From Tachinus rufipes (lineage: Eukaryota; Arthropoda; Insecta; Coleoptera; Staphylinidae), in contig OZ010747.1 in NCBI GenBank assembly GCA_963932245.1, forward strand, positions 14,659,979-14,723,978: a DNA stretch of 64,000 nucleotides, given 5' to 3'. The notes below the pieces were generated by a model. It was given only the letters and a program-made list of their open reading frames with translations, made no database searches and was not told where the DNA came from. Shown here in pieces: positions 1-15,198 of the stretch. How positions within the stretch are numbered: the stretch's first letter is position 1; each line of letters starts with the position of its first letter. The position numbers were made by a program, and so were the translations under genes.

Positions 1-3000
1 AAATTTTTCAAAACATTCAAAAACAAATTTTCTCAAAATTTTTGTTCAAACACAAAAATGTCAAAGGTATATACCTTTGGATTGTAACCCGACTTGAAAC
101 AAAAATATCAATTTTCATCAAAAATTTAAAAATTTTCAAAACATTCAAAAACAAATTTTTTCAAAACTTTCAAAATTTTTGTTCAAACACAAAAATGTCA
201 ATTTTCATCAAAAATTTAAAATTTTTCAAAACATTCAAAAACTAAATTTCTCAAAACTTTTGTTCAAACACAAAAATGTCAAAGGTATATCTTTGGATTG
301 TAACCCGACTTGAAACAAAAATATAATTTTCATCAAAAATTTAAAATTTTTCAAAACATTTAAAAACAAATTTTCTCAACATTTTTGTTTAAACACAAAA
401 ATGTCAAAGGTATATACCTTTGGATTGTAACCCGACTTGAAACAAAAATATCAATTTTCATCAAAAATTTAAAATTTTTCAAAACATTCAAAAACAAATT
501 TTCTCAAAACTTTCAAAATTTTTGTTCAAACACAAAAATGTCAAAGGTATATACCTTTGGATTGTAACCCGACTTGAAACAAAAATATCAATTTTCATCA
601 AAAATTTAAAATTTTTCAAAACATTCAAAAACAAATAATCTCAAAATTTTTGTTCAAACACAAAAATGTCAATTTTCAACAAAAATTTAAAATTTTTCAA
701 AACATTCAAAAACTAAATTTCTCAAAATTTTTTTTCAAACACAAAAATGTCAAAGGTACCTTTGGATTGTAACCCGACTTGAAACAAAAATATCAATTTT
801 CATCAAAAATTTAAAATTTTTCAATGCATTCAAAAACAAATTATCTCAAAATTTTTGTTCAAACACAAAAATGTCAATTTTCATCAAAAATTTAAAAATT
901 TTCAAAACATTCAAAAACTAAATTTCTCAAAATTTTTGTTCAAACACAAAAATGTCAAAGGTATATACCTTTGGATTGTAACCCGACTTGAAACAAAAAT
1001 ATCAATTTTCATCAAAAATTTAAAATTTTTCAAAACATTCAAAAACAAATTTTCTCAAAATTTTCAAAATTTTTGTTCAAACACAAAAATGTCAAAGGTA
1101 TATACCTTTGGATTGTAACCCGACTTGAAACAAAAATATCAATTTTCGGCAAAAATTTAAAATTTTTCAAAGCATTCAAAAACAAATTATCTCAAAATTT
1201 TTGTTCAAACACAAAAATGTCAATTTTCATCAAAAATTTAAAATTTTTCAAAACATTCAAAAACTAAATTTCTCAAAATTTTTGTTCAAACACAAAAATG
1301 TCAAAGGTATATACCTTTGGATTGTAACCCGACTTGAAACTAAAATATCAATTTTCGGCAAAAATTTAAATTTTTTCAAAGCATTCAAAAACAAATTATC
1401 TCAAAACTTTCAAAATTTTTGTTCAAACACAAAAATGTCAAAGGTATATACCTTTGGATTGTAACCCGACTTGAAACAAAAATATCAATTTTCATCAAAA
1501 ATTTAAAATTTTTCAAAACATTCAAAAACAAATTTTCTCAAAACTTTCAAAATTTTTGTTCAAACACAAAAATGTCAAAGGTATATACCTTTGGATTGTA
1601 ACCCGACTTGAAACAAAAATATCAATTTTCATCAAAAATTTAAAAATTTTCAAAACATTCAAAAACAAATTTTCTCAAAATTTTTGTTCAAACACAAAAA
1701 TGTCAAAGGTATATACCTTTGGATTGTAACCCGACTTGAAACAAAAATATCAATTTTCATCAAAAATTTAAAAATTTTCAAAACATTCAAAAACAAATTT
1801 TCTCAAAACTTTCAAAATTTTTGTTCAAACACAAAAATGTCAATTTTCATCAAAAATTTAAAATTTTTCAAAACATTCAAAAACTAAATTTCTCAAAACT
1901 TTTGTTCAAACACAAAAATGTCAAAGGTATATCTTTGGATTGTAACCCGACTTGAAACAAAAATATAATTTTCATCAAAAATTTAAAATTTTTCAAAACA
2001 TTTAAAAACAAATTTTCTCATCATTTTTGTTTAAACACAAAAATGTCAAAGGTATATACCTTTGGATTGTAACCCGACTTGAAACAAAAATATCAATTTT
2101 CATCAAAAATTTAAAATTTTTCAAAACATTCAAAAACAAATTTTCTCAAAACTTTCAAAATTTTTGTTCAAACACAAAAATGTCAAAGGTATATATATAC
2201 CTTTGGATTGTAACCCGACTTGAAACAAAAATATCAATTTTCATCAAAAATTTAAAATTTTTCAAAACATTCAAAAACAAATTATCTCAAAATTTTTGTT
2301 CAAACACAAAAATGTCAATTTTCAACAAAAATTTAAAATTTTTCAAAACATTCAAAAACTAAATTTCTCAAAATTTTTGTTCAAACACAAAAATGTCAAA
2401 GGTACCTTTGGATTGTAACCCGACTTGAAACAAAAATATCAATTTTCATCAAAAATTTAAAATTTTTCAAAGCATTCAAAAACAAATTATCTCAAAATTT
2501 TTGTTCAAACACAAAAATGTCAATTTTCATCAAAAATTTAAAATTTTTCAAAACATTCAAAAACTAAATTTCTCAAAATTTTTGTTCAAACACAAAAATG
2601 TCAAAGGTATATACCTTTGGATTGTAACCCGACTTGAAACAAAAATATAATTTTCATCAAAAATTTAAAATTTTTCAAAACATTTAAAAACAAATTTTCT
2701 CAAAATTTTTGTTTAAACACAAAAATGTCAAAGGTATATACCTTTGGATTGTAACCCGACTTGAAACAAAAATATCAATTTTCATCAAAAATTTAAAATT
2801 TTTCAAAACATTCAAAAACAAATTTTCTCAAAACTTTCAAAATTTTTGTTCAAACACAAAAATGTCAAAGGTATATACCTTTGGATTGTAACCCGACTTG
2901 AAACAAAAATATCAATTTTCATCAAAAATTTAAAATTTTTCAAAACATTCAAAAACAAATTTTCTCAAAACTTTCAAAATTTTTGTTCAAACACAAAAAT

Positions 3001-3045
3001 GTCAAAGGTATATACCTTTGGATTGTAACCCGACTTGAAACAAAA
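1..3045 (+). repeat. Higher-order repeat block, copy 1
   Basis: This block recurs at 9,177-12,220 with a constant offset of 9,176 bp. Rare private variants line up: a six-T run near 150 and 9,326, ACAAATAATC near 631 and 9,807, a TTTTTTTT run near 725 and 9,902, and CAATGCATTC near 823 and 10,000. After a 4 bp (TA)2 length difference in a palindrome (about 2,190) the offset becomes 9,172. Similarity in monomer order stops near 3,045. The block may extend left of the window. Confidence 0.9.
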
Positions 3046-6000
3046 ATGTCAATTTTCATCAAAAATTTAAAATTTTTCAAAACATTCAAAAACTAAATTT
3101 CTCAAAATTTTTGTTCAAACACAAAAATGTCAATTTTCATCAAAAATTTAAAATTTTTCAAAACATTCAAAAACAAATTTTCTCAAAATTTTTGTTCAAA
3201 CACAAAAATGTCAAAGGTATGTATATATACCTTTGGATTGTAACCCGACTTGAAACAAAAATATCAATTTTCGGCAAAAATTTAAAATTTTTCAAAGCAT
3301 TCAAAAACAAATTATCTCAAAATTTTTGTTCAAACACAAAAATGTCAATTTTCATCAAAAATTTAAAATTTTTCAAAACATTCAAAAACAAATTTTCTCA
3401 AAATTTTTGTTTAAACACAAAAATGTCAAAGGTATATATCTTTGGATTGTAACCCGTCTTGAAACAAAAATATCAATTTTCATCAAAAATTTAAAATTTT
3501 TCAAAACATTCAAAAACAAATTTTCTCAAAACTTTCAAAATTTTTGTTCAAACACAAAAATGTCAAAGGTATATACCTTTGGATTGTAACCCGACTTGAA
3601 ACAAAAATATCAATTTTCATCAAAAATTTAAAATTTTTCAAAACATTCAAAAACAAATTTTCTCAAAATTTTTGTTCAAACACAAAAATGTCAAAGGTAT
3701 ATACCTTTAGATTGTAACCCGACTTGAAACAAAAATATCAATTTTCATCAAAAATTTAAAATTTTTCAAAACATTCAAAAACAAATTTTCTCAAAACTTT
3801 CAAAATTTTTGTTCAAACACAAAAATGTCAAAGGTATATACCTTTGGATTGTAACCCGACTTGAAACAAAAATATCAATTTTCGGCAAAAATTTAAAATT
3901 TTTCAAAGCATTCAAAAACAAATTATCTCAAAATTTTTGTTCAAACACAAAAATGTCAATTTTCATCAAAAATTTAAAATTTTTCAAAACATTCAAAAAC
4001 AAATTTTCTCAAAACTTTCAAAATTTTTGTTCAAACACAAAAATGTCAAAGGTATATACCTTTGGATTGTAACCCGACTTGAAACAAAAATATCAATTTT
4101 CATCAAAAATTTAAAATTTTTCAAAACATTCAAAAACAAATTTTCTCAAAACTTTCAAAATTTTTGTTCAAACACAAAAATGTCAAAAGTATATACCTTT
4201 GGATTGTAACCCGACTTGAAACAAAAATATCAATTTTCGGCAAAAATTTAAAATTTTTCAAAGCATTCAAAAACAAATTATCTCAAAATTTTTGTTCAAA
4301 CACAAAAATGTCAATTTTCATCAAAAATTTAAAATTTTTCAAAACATTCAAAAACTAAATTTCTCAAAATTTTTGTTCAAACACAAAAATGTCAAAGGTA
4401 TATACCTTTGGATTGTAACCCGACTTGAAACAAAAATATCAATTTTCGGCAAAAATTTAAAAATTTTCAAAGCATTCAAAAACAAATTATCTCAAAATTT
4501 TTGTTCAAACACAAAAATGTCAATTTTCATCAAAAATTTAAAATTTTTCAAAACATTCAAAAACTAAATTTCTCAAAATTTTTGTTCAAACACAAAAATG
4601 TCAAAGGTACCTTTGGATTGTAACCCGACTTGAAACAAAAATATAATTTTCATCAAAAATTTAAAATTTTTCAAAACATTTAAAAACAAATTTTCTCAAA
4701 ATTTTTGTTTAAACACAAAAATGTCAAAGGTATATATATACCTTTGGATTGTAACCCGACTTGAAACAAAAATATCAATTTTCATCAAAAATTTAAAATT
4801 TTTCAAAACATTCAAAAACAAATTTTCTCAAAACTTTCAAAATTTTTGTTCAAACACAAAAATGTCAAAGGTATATACCTTTGGATTGTAACCCGACTTG
4901 AAACAAAAATATCAATTTTCATCAAAAATTTAAAATTTTTCAAAACATTCAAAAACAAATTTTCTCAAAATTTTTGTTCAAACACAAAAATGTCAAAGGT
5001 ATATACCTTTGGATTGTAACCCGACTTGAAACAAAAATATCAATTTTCATCAAAAATTTAAAAATTTTCAAAACATTCAAAAACAAATTTTCTCAAAACT
5101 TTCAAAATTTTTGTTCAAACACAAAAATGTCAATTTTCATCAAAAATTTAAAATTTTTCAAAACATTCAAAAACTAAATTTCTCAAAACTTTTGTTCAAA
5201 CACAAAAATGTCAAAGGTATATCTTTGGATTGTAACCCGACTTGAAACAAAAATATAATTTTCATCAAAAATTTAAAATTTTTCAAAACATTTAAAAACA
5301 AATTTTCTCAACATTTTTGTTTAAACACAAAAATGTCAAAGGTATATACCTTTGGATTGTAACCCGACTTGAAACAAAAATATCAATTTTCATCAAAAAT
5401 TTAAAATTTTTCAAAACATTCAAAAACAAATTTTCTCAAAACTTTCAAAATTTTTGTTCAAACACAAAAATGTCAAAGGTATATACCTTTGGATTGTAAC
5501 CCGACTTGAAACAAAAATATCAATTTTCATCAAAAATTTAAAATTTTTCAAAACATTCAAAAACAAATTATCTCAAAATTTTTGTTCAAACACAAAAATG
5601 TCAATTTTCAACAAAAATTTAAAATTTTTCAAAACATTCAAAAACTAAATTTCTCAAAATTTTTGTTCAAACACAAAAATGTCAAAGGTACCTTTGGATT
5701 GTAACCCGACTTGAAACAAAAATATCAATTTTCATCAAAAATTTAAAATTTTTCAAAGCATTCAAAAACAAATTATCTCAAAATTTTTGTTCAAACACAA
5801 AAATGTCAATTTTCATCAAAAATTTAAAATTTTTCAAAACATTCAAAAACTAAATTTCTCAAAATTTTTGTTCAAACACAAAAATGTCAAAGGTATATAC
5901 CTTTGGATTGTAACCCGACTTGAAACAAAAATATCAACTTTCATCAAAAATTTAAAATTTTTCAAAACATTCAAAAACAAAATTTCTCAAAATTTTTGTT

Positions 6001-9000
6001 TAAACACAAAAATGTCAAAGGTATATACCTTTGGATTGTAACCCGACTTGAAACAAAAATATCAATTTTCATCAAAAATTTAAAATTTTTCAAAACATTC
6101 AAAAACAAATTTTCTCAAAATTTTTGTTCAAACACAAAAATGTCAAAGGTATATACCTTTAGATTGTAACCCGACTTGAAACAAAAATATCAATTTTCAT
6201 CAAAAATTTAAAATTTTTCAAAACATTCAAAAACAAATTTTCTCAAAACTTTCAAAATTTTTGTTCAAACACAAAAATGTCAAAGGTATATACCTTTGGA
6301 TTGTAACCCGACTTGAAACAAAAATATCAATTTTCGGCAAAAATTTAAAATTTTTCAAAGCATTCAAAAACAAATTATCTCAAAATTTTTGTTCAAACAC
6401 AAAAATGTCAATTTTCATCAAAAATTTAAAATTTTTCAAAACATTCAAAAACAAATTTTTTCAAAACTTTCAAAATTTTTGTTCAAACACAAAAATGTCA
6501 AAGGTATATACCTTTGGATTGTAACCCGACTTGAAACAAAAATATCAATTTTCATCAAAAATTTAAAATTTTTCAAAACATTCAAAAACAAAATTTCTCA
6601 AAATTTTTGTTTAAACACAAAAATGTCAAAGGTATATACCTTTGGATTGTAACCCGACTTGAAACAAAAATATCAATTTTCATCAAAAATTTAAAATTTT
6701 TCAAAACATTCAAAAACAAATTTTCTCAAAACTTTCAAAATTTTTGTTCAAACACAAAAATGTCAAAGGTATATACCTTTGGATTGTAACCCGACTTGAA
6801 ACAAAAATATCAATTTTCATCAAAAATTTAAAATTTTTCAAAACATTCAAAAACAAATTTTCTCAAAATTTTTGTTCAAACACAAAAATGTCAAAGGTAT
6901 ATACCTTTAGATTGTAACCCGACTTGAAACAAAAATATCAATTTTCATCAAAAATTTAAAATTTTTCAAAACATTCAAAAACAAATTTTCTCAAAACTTT
7001 CAAAATTTTTGTTCAAACACAAAAATGTCAAAGGTATATACCTTTGGATTGTAACCCGACTTGAAACAAAAATATCAATTTTCGGCAAAAATTTAAAATT
7101 TTTCAAAGCATTCAAAAACAAATTATCTCAAAATTTTTGTTCAAACACAAAAATGTCAATTTTCATCAAAAATTTAAAATTTTTCAAAACATTCAAAAAC
7201 AAATTTTCTCAAAACTTTCAAAATTTTTGTTCAAACACAAAAATGTCAAAGGTATATACCTTTGGATTGTAACCCGACTTGAAACAAAAATATCAATTTT
7301 CATCAAAAATTTAAAATTTTTCAAAACATTCAAAAACAAATTTTCTCAAAATTTTTGTTTAAACACAAAAATGTCAAAGGTATATACCTTTGGATTGTAA
7401 CCCGACTTGAAACAAAAATATCAATTTTCATGAAAAATTTAAAATTTTTCAAAACATTCAAAAACAAATTTTCTCAAAACTTTCAAAATTTTTGTTCAAA
7501 CACAAAAATGTCAAAGGTATATATATACCTTTGGATTGTAACCCGACTTGAAACAAAAATGTCAATTTTCATCAAAAATTTAAAATTTTTCAAAACATTC
7601 AAAAACTAAATTTCTCAAAATTTTTGTTCAAACACAAAAATGTCAAAGGTATCAATTTTCATCAAAAATTTAAAATTTTTCAAAACATTCAAAAACAAAT
7701 TTTCTCAAAACTTTCAAAATTTTTGTTCAAACACAAAAATGTCAAAGGTATATACCTTTGGATTGTAACCCGACTTGAAACAAAAATATCAATTTTCATC
7801 AAAAATTTAAAATTTTTCAAAACATTCAAAAACAAATTTTCTCAAAACTTTCAAAATTTTTGTTCAAACACAAAAATGTCAAAGGTATATATATACCTTT
7901 GGATTGTAACCCGACTTGAAACAAAAATATCATATTTCATCAAAAATTTAAAAATTTTCAAAACATTCAAAAACAAATTTTCTCAAAACTTTCAAAATTT
8001 TTGTTCAAACACAAAAATGTCAAAGGTATATACCTTTGGATTGTAACCCGACTTGAAACAAAAATATCAATTTTCGGCAAAAATTTAAAATTTTTCAAAG
8101 CATTCAAAAACAAATTATCTCAAAATTTTTGTTCAAACACAAAAATGTCAATTTTCATCAAAAATTTAAAATTTTTCAAAACATTCAAAAACTAAATTTC
8201 TCAAAATTTTTGTTCAAACACAAAAATGTCAAAGGTATATACCTTTGGATTGTAACCCGACTTGAAACAAAAATATAATTTTCATCAAAAATTTAAAATT
8301 TTTCAAAACATTTAAAAACAAATTTTCTCAAAATTTTTGTTTAAACACAAAAATGTCAAAGGTATGTATATATACCTTTGGATTGTAACCCGACTTGAAA
8401 CAAAAATATCAATTTTCGGCAAAAATTTAAAATTTTTCAAAGCATTCAAAAACAAATTATCTCAAAATTTTTGTTCAAACACAAAAATGTCAATTTTCAT
8501 CAAAAATTTAAAATTTTTCAAAACATTCAAAAACTAAATTTCTCAAAATTTTTGTTCAAACACAAAAATGTCAAAGGTATATACCTTTGGATTGTAACCC
8601 GACTTGAAACAAAAATATAATTTTCATCAAAAATTTAAAATTTTTCAAAACATTTAAAAACAAATTTTCTCAAAATTTTTGTTTAAACACAAAAATGTCA
8701 AAGGTATATACCTTTGGATTGTAACCCGACTTGAAACAAAAATATCAATTTTCATCAAAAATTTAAAATTTTTCAAAACATTCAAAAACAAATTTTCTCA
8801 AAACTTTCAAAATTTTTGTTCAAACACAAAAATGTCAAAGGTATATACCTTTGGATTGTAACCCGACTTGAAACTAAAATATCAATTTTCATCAAAAATT
8901 TAAAATTTTTCAAAACATTCAAAAACAAACTTTCTCAAAACTTTCAAAATTTTTGTTCAAACACAAAAATGTCAAAGGTATATACCTTTGGATTGTAACC

Positions 9001-9176
9001 CGACTTGAAACAAAAATATCAATTTTCATCAAAAATTTAAAATTTTTCAAAACATTCAAAAACAAATTTTCTCAAAACTTTCAAAATTTTTGTTCAAACA
9101 CAAAAATGTCAAAGGTATATACCTTTGGATTGTAACCCGACTTGAAACAAAAATATCAATTTTCATCAAAAATTTA

Positions 9177-12100
9177 AAATTTTTCAAAACATTCAAAAAC
9201 AAATTTTCTCAAAATTTTTGTTCAAACACAAAAATGTCAAAGGTATATACCTTTGGATTGTAACCCGACTTGAAACAAAAATATCAATTTTCATCAAAAA
9301 TTTAAAAATTTTCAAAACATTCAAAAACAAATTTTTTCAAAACTTTCAAAATTTTTGTTCAAACACAAAAATGTCAATTTTCATCAAAAATTTAAAATTT
9401 TTCAAAACATTCAAAAACTAAATTTCTCAAAACTTTTGTTCAAACACAAAAATGTCAAAGGTATATCTTTGGATTGTAACCCGACTTGAAACAAAAATAT
9501 AATTTTCATCAAAAATTTAAAATTTTTCAAAACATTTAAAAACAAATTTTCTCAACATTTTTGTTTAAACACAAAAATGTCAAAGGTATATACCTTTGGA
9601 TTGTAACCCGACTTGAAACAAAAATATCAATTTTCATCAAAAATTTAAAATTTTTCAAAACATTCAAAAACAAATTTTCTCAAAACTTTCAAAATTTTTG
9701 TTCAAACACAAAAATGTCAAAGGTATATACCTTTGGATTGTAACCCGACTTGAAACAAAAATATCAATTTTCATCAAAAATTTAAAATTTTTCAAAACAT
9801 TCAAAAACAAATAATCTCAAAATTTTTGTTCAAACACAAAAATGTCAATTTTCAACAAAAATTTAAAATTTTTCAAAACATTCAAAAACTAAATTTCTCA
9901 AAATTTTTTTTCAAACACAAAAATGTCAAAGGTACCTTTGGATTGTAACCCGACTTGAAACAAAAATATCAATTTTCATCAAAAATTTAAAATTTTTCAA
10001 TGCATTCAAAAACAAATTATCTCAAAATTTTTGTTCAAACACAAAAATGTCAATTTTCATCAAAAATTTAAAATTTTTCAAAACATTCAAAAACTAAATT
10101 TCTCAAAATTTTTGTTCAAACACAAAAATGTCAAAGGTATATACCTTTGGATTGTAACCCGACTTGAAACAAAAATATCAATTTTCATCAAAAATTTAAA
10201 ATTTTTCAAAACATTCAAAAACAAATTTTCTCAAAATTTTCAAAATTTTTGTTCAAACACAAAAATGTCAAAGGTATATACCTTTGGATTGTAACCCGAC
10301 TTGAAACAAAAATATCAATTTTCGGCAAAAATTTAAAATTTTTCAAAGCATTCAAAAACAAATTATCTCAAAATTTTTGTTCAAACACAAAAATGTCAAT
10401 TTTCATCAAAAATTTAAAATTTTTCAAAACATTCAAAAACTAAATTTCTCAAAATTTTTGTTCAAACACAAAAATGTCAAAGGTATATACCTTTGGATTG
10501 TAACCCGACTTGAAACTAAAATATCAATTTTCGGCAAAAATTTAAATTTTTTCAAAGCATTCAAAAACAAATTATCTCAAAACTTTCAAAATTTTTGTTC
10601 AAACACAAAAATGTCAAAGGTATATACCTTTGGATTGTAACCCGACTTGAAACAAAAATATCAATTTTCATCAAAAATTTAAAATTTTTCAAAACATTCA
10701 AAAACAAATTTTCTCAAAACTTTCAAAATTTTTGTTCAAACACAAAAATGTCAAAGGTATATACCTTTGGATTGTAACCCGACTTGAAACAAAAATATCA
10801 ATTTTCATCAAAAATTTAAAAATTTTCAAAACATTCAAAAACAAATTTTCTCAAAATTTTTGTTCAAACACAAAAATGTCAAAGGTATATACCTTTGGAT
10901 TGTAACCCGACTTGAAACAAAAATATTAATTTTCATCAAAAATTTAAAAATTTTCAAAACATTCAAAAACAAATTTTCTCAAAACTTTCAAAATTTTTGT
11001 TCAAACACAAAAATGTCAATTTTCATCAAAAATTTAAAATTTTTCAAAACATTCAAAAACTAAATTTCTCAAAACTTTTGTTCAAACACAAAAATGTCAA
11101 AGGTATATCTTTGGATTGTAACCCGACTTGAAACAAAAATATAATTTTCATCAAAAATTTAAAATTTTTCAAAACATTTAAAAACAAATTTTCTCATCAT
11201 TTTTGTTTAAACACAAAAATGTCAAAGGTATATACCTTTGGATTGTAACCCGACTTGAAACAAAAATATCAATTTTCATCAAAAATTTAAAATTTTTCAA
11301 AACATTCAAAAACAAATTTTCTCAAAACTTTCAAAATTTTTGTTCAAACACAAAAATGTCAAAGGTATATACCTTTGGATTGTAACCCGACTTGAAACAA
11401 AAATATCAATTTTCATCAAAAATTTAAAATTTTTCAAAACATTCAAAAACAAATTATCTCAAAATTTTTGTTCAAACACAAAAATGTCAATTTTCAACAA
11501 AAATTTAAAATTTTTCAAAACATTCAAAAACTAAATTTCTCAAAATTTTTGTTCAAACACAAAAATGTCAAAGGTACCTTTGGATTGTAACCCGACTTGA
11601 AACAAAAATATCAATTTTCATCAAAAATTTAAAATTTTTCAAAGCATTCAAAAACAAATTATCTCAAAATTTTTGTTCAAACACAAAAATGTCAATTTTC
11701 ATCAAAAATTTAAAATTTTTCAAAACATTCAAAAACTAAATTTCTCAAAATTTTTGTTCAAACACAAAAATGTCAAAGGTATATACCTTTGGATTGTAAC
11801 CCGACTTGAAACAAAAATATAATTTTCATCAAAAATTTAAAATTTTTCAAAACATTTAAAAACAAATTTTCTCAAAATTTTTGTTTAAACACAAAAATGT
11901 CAAAGGTATATACCTTTGGATTGTAACCCGACTTGAAACAAAAATATCAATTTTCATCAAAAATTTAAAATTTTTCAAAACATTCAAAAACAAATTTTCT
12001 CAAAACTTTCAAAATTTTTGTTCAAACACAAAAATGTCAAAGGTATATACCTTTGGATTGTAACCCGACTTGAAACAAAAATATCAATTTTCATCAAAAA

Positions 12101-12220
12101 TTTAAAATTTTTCAAAACATTCAAAAACAAATTTTCTCAAAACTTTCAAAATTTTTGTTCAAACACAAAAATGTCAAAGGTATATACCTTTGGATTGTAA
12201 CCCGACTTGAAACAAAAATA
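9177..12220 (+). repeat. Higher-order repeat block, copy 2
   Basis: This is the second copy of the 1-3,045 block, with the same order of long, short and variant monomers and only a few differences visible by eye (for example AAAAATTTTC at 890 against AAAATTTTTC at 10,067). A further partial copy carrying the ACAAATAATC, TTTTTTTT and CAATGCATTC markers lies at about 13,280-13,620, 3,482 bp downstream of the matching part of copy 2. Confidence 0.9.
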
Positions 12221-15198
12221 TAATTTTCATCAAAAATTTAAAATTTTTCAAAACATTTAAAAACAAATTTTCTCAAAATTTTTGTTTAAACACAAAAATG
12301 TCAAAGGTATATACCTTTGGATTGTAACCCGACTTGAAACAAAAATATCAATTTTCATCAAAAATTTAAAATTTTTCAAAACATTCAAAAACAAATTTTC
12401 TCAAAACTTTCAAAATTTTTGTTCAAACACAAAAATGTCAAAGGTATATACCTTTGGATTGTAACCCGACTTGAAACAAAAATATCAATTTTCATCAAAA
12501 ATTTAAAATTTTTCAAAACATTCAAAAACAAATTTTCTCAAAACTTTCAAAATTTTTGTTCAAACACAAAAATGTCAAAGGTATATACCTTTGGATTGTA
12601 ACCCGACTTGAAACAAAAATATCAATTTTCATCAAAAATTTAAAATTTTTCAAAACATTCAAAAACAAATTTTCTCAAAATTTTTGTTTAAACACAAAAA
12701 TGTCAAAGGTATATACCTTTGGATTGTAACCCGACTTGAAACAAAAATATCAATTTTCATCAAAAATTTAAAATTTTTCAAAACATTCAAAAACAAATTT
12801 TCTCAAAACTTTCAAAATTTTTGTTCAAACACAAAAATGTCAAAGGTATATATATACCTTTGGATTGTAACCCGACTTGAAACAAAAATATCAATTTTCG
12901 GCAAAAATTTAAAATTTTTCAAAGCATTCAAAAACAAATTATCTCAAAATTTTTGTTCAAACACAAAAATGTCAATTTTCATCAAAAATTTAAAATTTTT
13001 CAAAACATTCAAAAACAAATTTTCTCAAAACTTTCAAAATTTTTGTTCAAACACAAAAATGTCAAAGGTATATACCTTTGGATTGTAACCCGACTTGAAA
13101 CAAAAATATCAATTTTCATCAAAAATTTAAAATTTTTCAAAACATTCAAAAACAAATTTTCTCAAAACTTTCAAAATTTTTGTTCAAACACAAAAATGTC
13201 AAAGGTATATACCTTTGGATTGTAACCCGACTTGAAACAAAAATATCAATTTTCATCAAAAATTTAAAATTTTTCAAAACATTCAAAAACAAATAATCTC
13301 AAAATTTTTGTTCAAACACAAAAATGTCAATTTTCAACAAAAATTTAAAATTTTTCAAAACATTCAAAAACTAAATTTCTCAAAATTTTTTTTCAAACAC
13401 AAAAATGTCAAAGGTACCTTTGGATTGTAACCCGACTTGAAACAAAAATATCAATTTTCATCAAAAATTTAAAATTTTTCAATGCATTCAAAAACAAATT
13501 ATCTCAAAATTTTTGTTCAAACACAAAAATGTCAATTTTCATCAAAAATTTAAAATTTTTCAAAACATTCAAAAACTAAATTTCTCAAAATTTTTGTTCA
13601 AACACAAAAATGTCAAAGGTATATACCTTTGGATTGTAACCCGACTTGAAACAAAAATATCAATTTTCGGCAAAAATTTAAAATTTTTCAAAACATTCAA
13701 AAACAAATTTTCTCAAAACTTTCAAAATTTTTGTTCAAACACAAAAATGTCAAAGGTATATACCTTTGGATTGTAACCCGACTTGAAACAAAAATATCAA
13801 TTTTCATCAAAAATTTAAAATTTTTCAAAACATTCAAAAACAAATTTTCTCAAAACTTTCAAAATTTTTGTTCAAACACAAAAATGTCAAAGGTATATAC
13901 CTTTGGATTGTAACCCGACTTGAAACAAAAATATCAATTTTCATCAAAAATTTAAAATTTTTCAAAACATTTAAAAACAAATTTTCTCAAAATTTTTGTT
14001 TAAACACAAAAATGTCAAAGGTAACCTTTTTATTGTAACCCGACTTGAAACAAAAATATCAATTTTCATCAAAAATTTAAAATTTTTCAAAACATTCAAA
14101 AACAAATTTTCTCAAAACTTTCAAAATTTTTGTTCAAACACAAAAATGTCAAAGGTATATATATACCTTTGGATTGTAACCCGACTTGAAACAAAAATAT
14201 CAATTTTCGACAAAAATTTAAAATTTTTCAAAGCATTCAAAAACAAATTATCTCAAAATTTTTGTTCAAACACAAAAATGTCAATTTTTATCAAAAATTT
14301 AAAATTTTTCAAAACATTCAAAAACAAATTTTCTCAAAACTTTCAAAATTTTTGTTCAAACACAAAAATGTCAAAGGTATATACCTTTGGATTGTAACCC
14401 GACTTGAAACAAAAATATCAATTTTCATCAAAAATTTAAAATTTTTCAAAACATTCAAAAACAAATTTTCTCAAAACTTTCAAAATTTTTGTTCAAACAC
14501 AAAAATGTCAAAGGTATATACCTTTGGATTGTAACCCGACTTGAAACAAAAATATCAATTTTCATCAAAAATTTAAAATTTTTCAAAACATTCAAAAACA
14601 AATTTTCTTAAAACTTTCAAAATTTTTGTTCAAACACAAAAATGTCAAAGGTATATACCTTTGGATTGTAACCCGACTTGAAACAAAAATATCAATTTTC
14701 GGCAAAAATTTAAAATTTTTCAAAGCATTCAAAAACAAATTATCTCAAAATTTTTGTTCAAACACAAAAATGTCAATTTTCATCAAAAATTTAAAATTTT
14801 TCAAAACATTCAAAAACAAATTTTCTCAAAACTTTCAAAATTTTTGTTCAAACACAAAAATGTCAAAGGTATATACCTTTGGATTGTAACCCGACTTGAA
14901 ACAAAAATATCAATTTTCGGCAAAAATTTAAAATTTTTCAAAGCATTCAAAAACAAATTATCTCAAAATTTTTGTTCAAACACAAAAATGTCAATTTTCA
15001 TCAAAAATTTAAAATTTTTCAAAACATTCAAAAACAAATTTTCTCAAAACTTTCAAAATTTTTGTTCAAACACAAAAATGTCAAAGGTATATACCTTTGG
15101 ATTGTAACCCGACTTGAAACAAAAATATCAATTTTCATCAAAAATTTAAAAATTTTCAAAACATTCAAAAACAAATTTTCTCAAAACTTTCAAAATTT

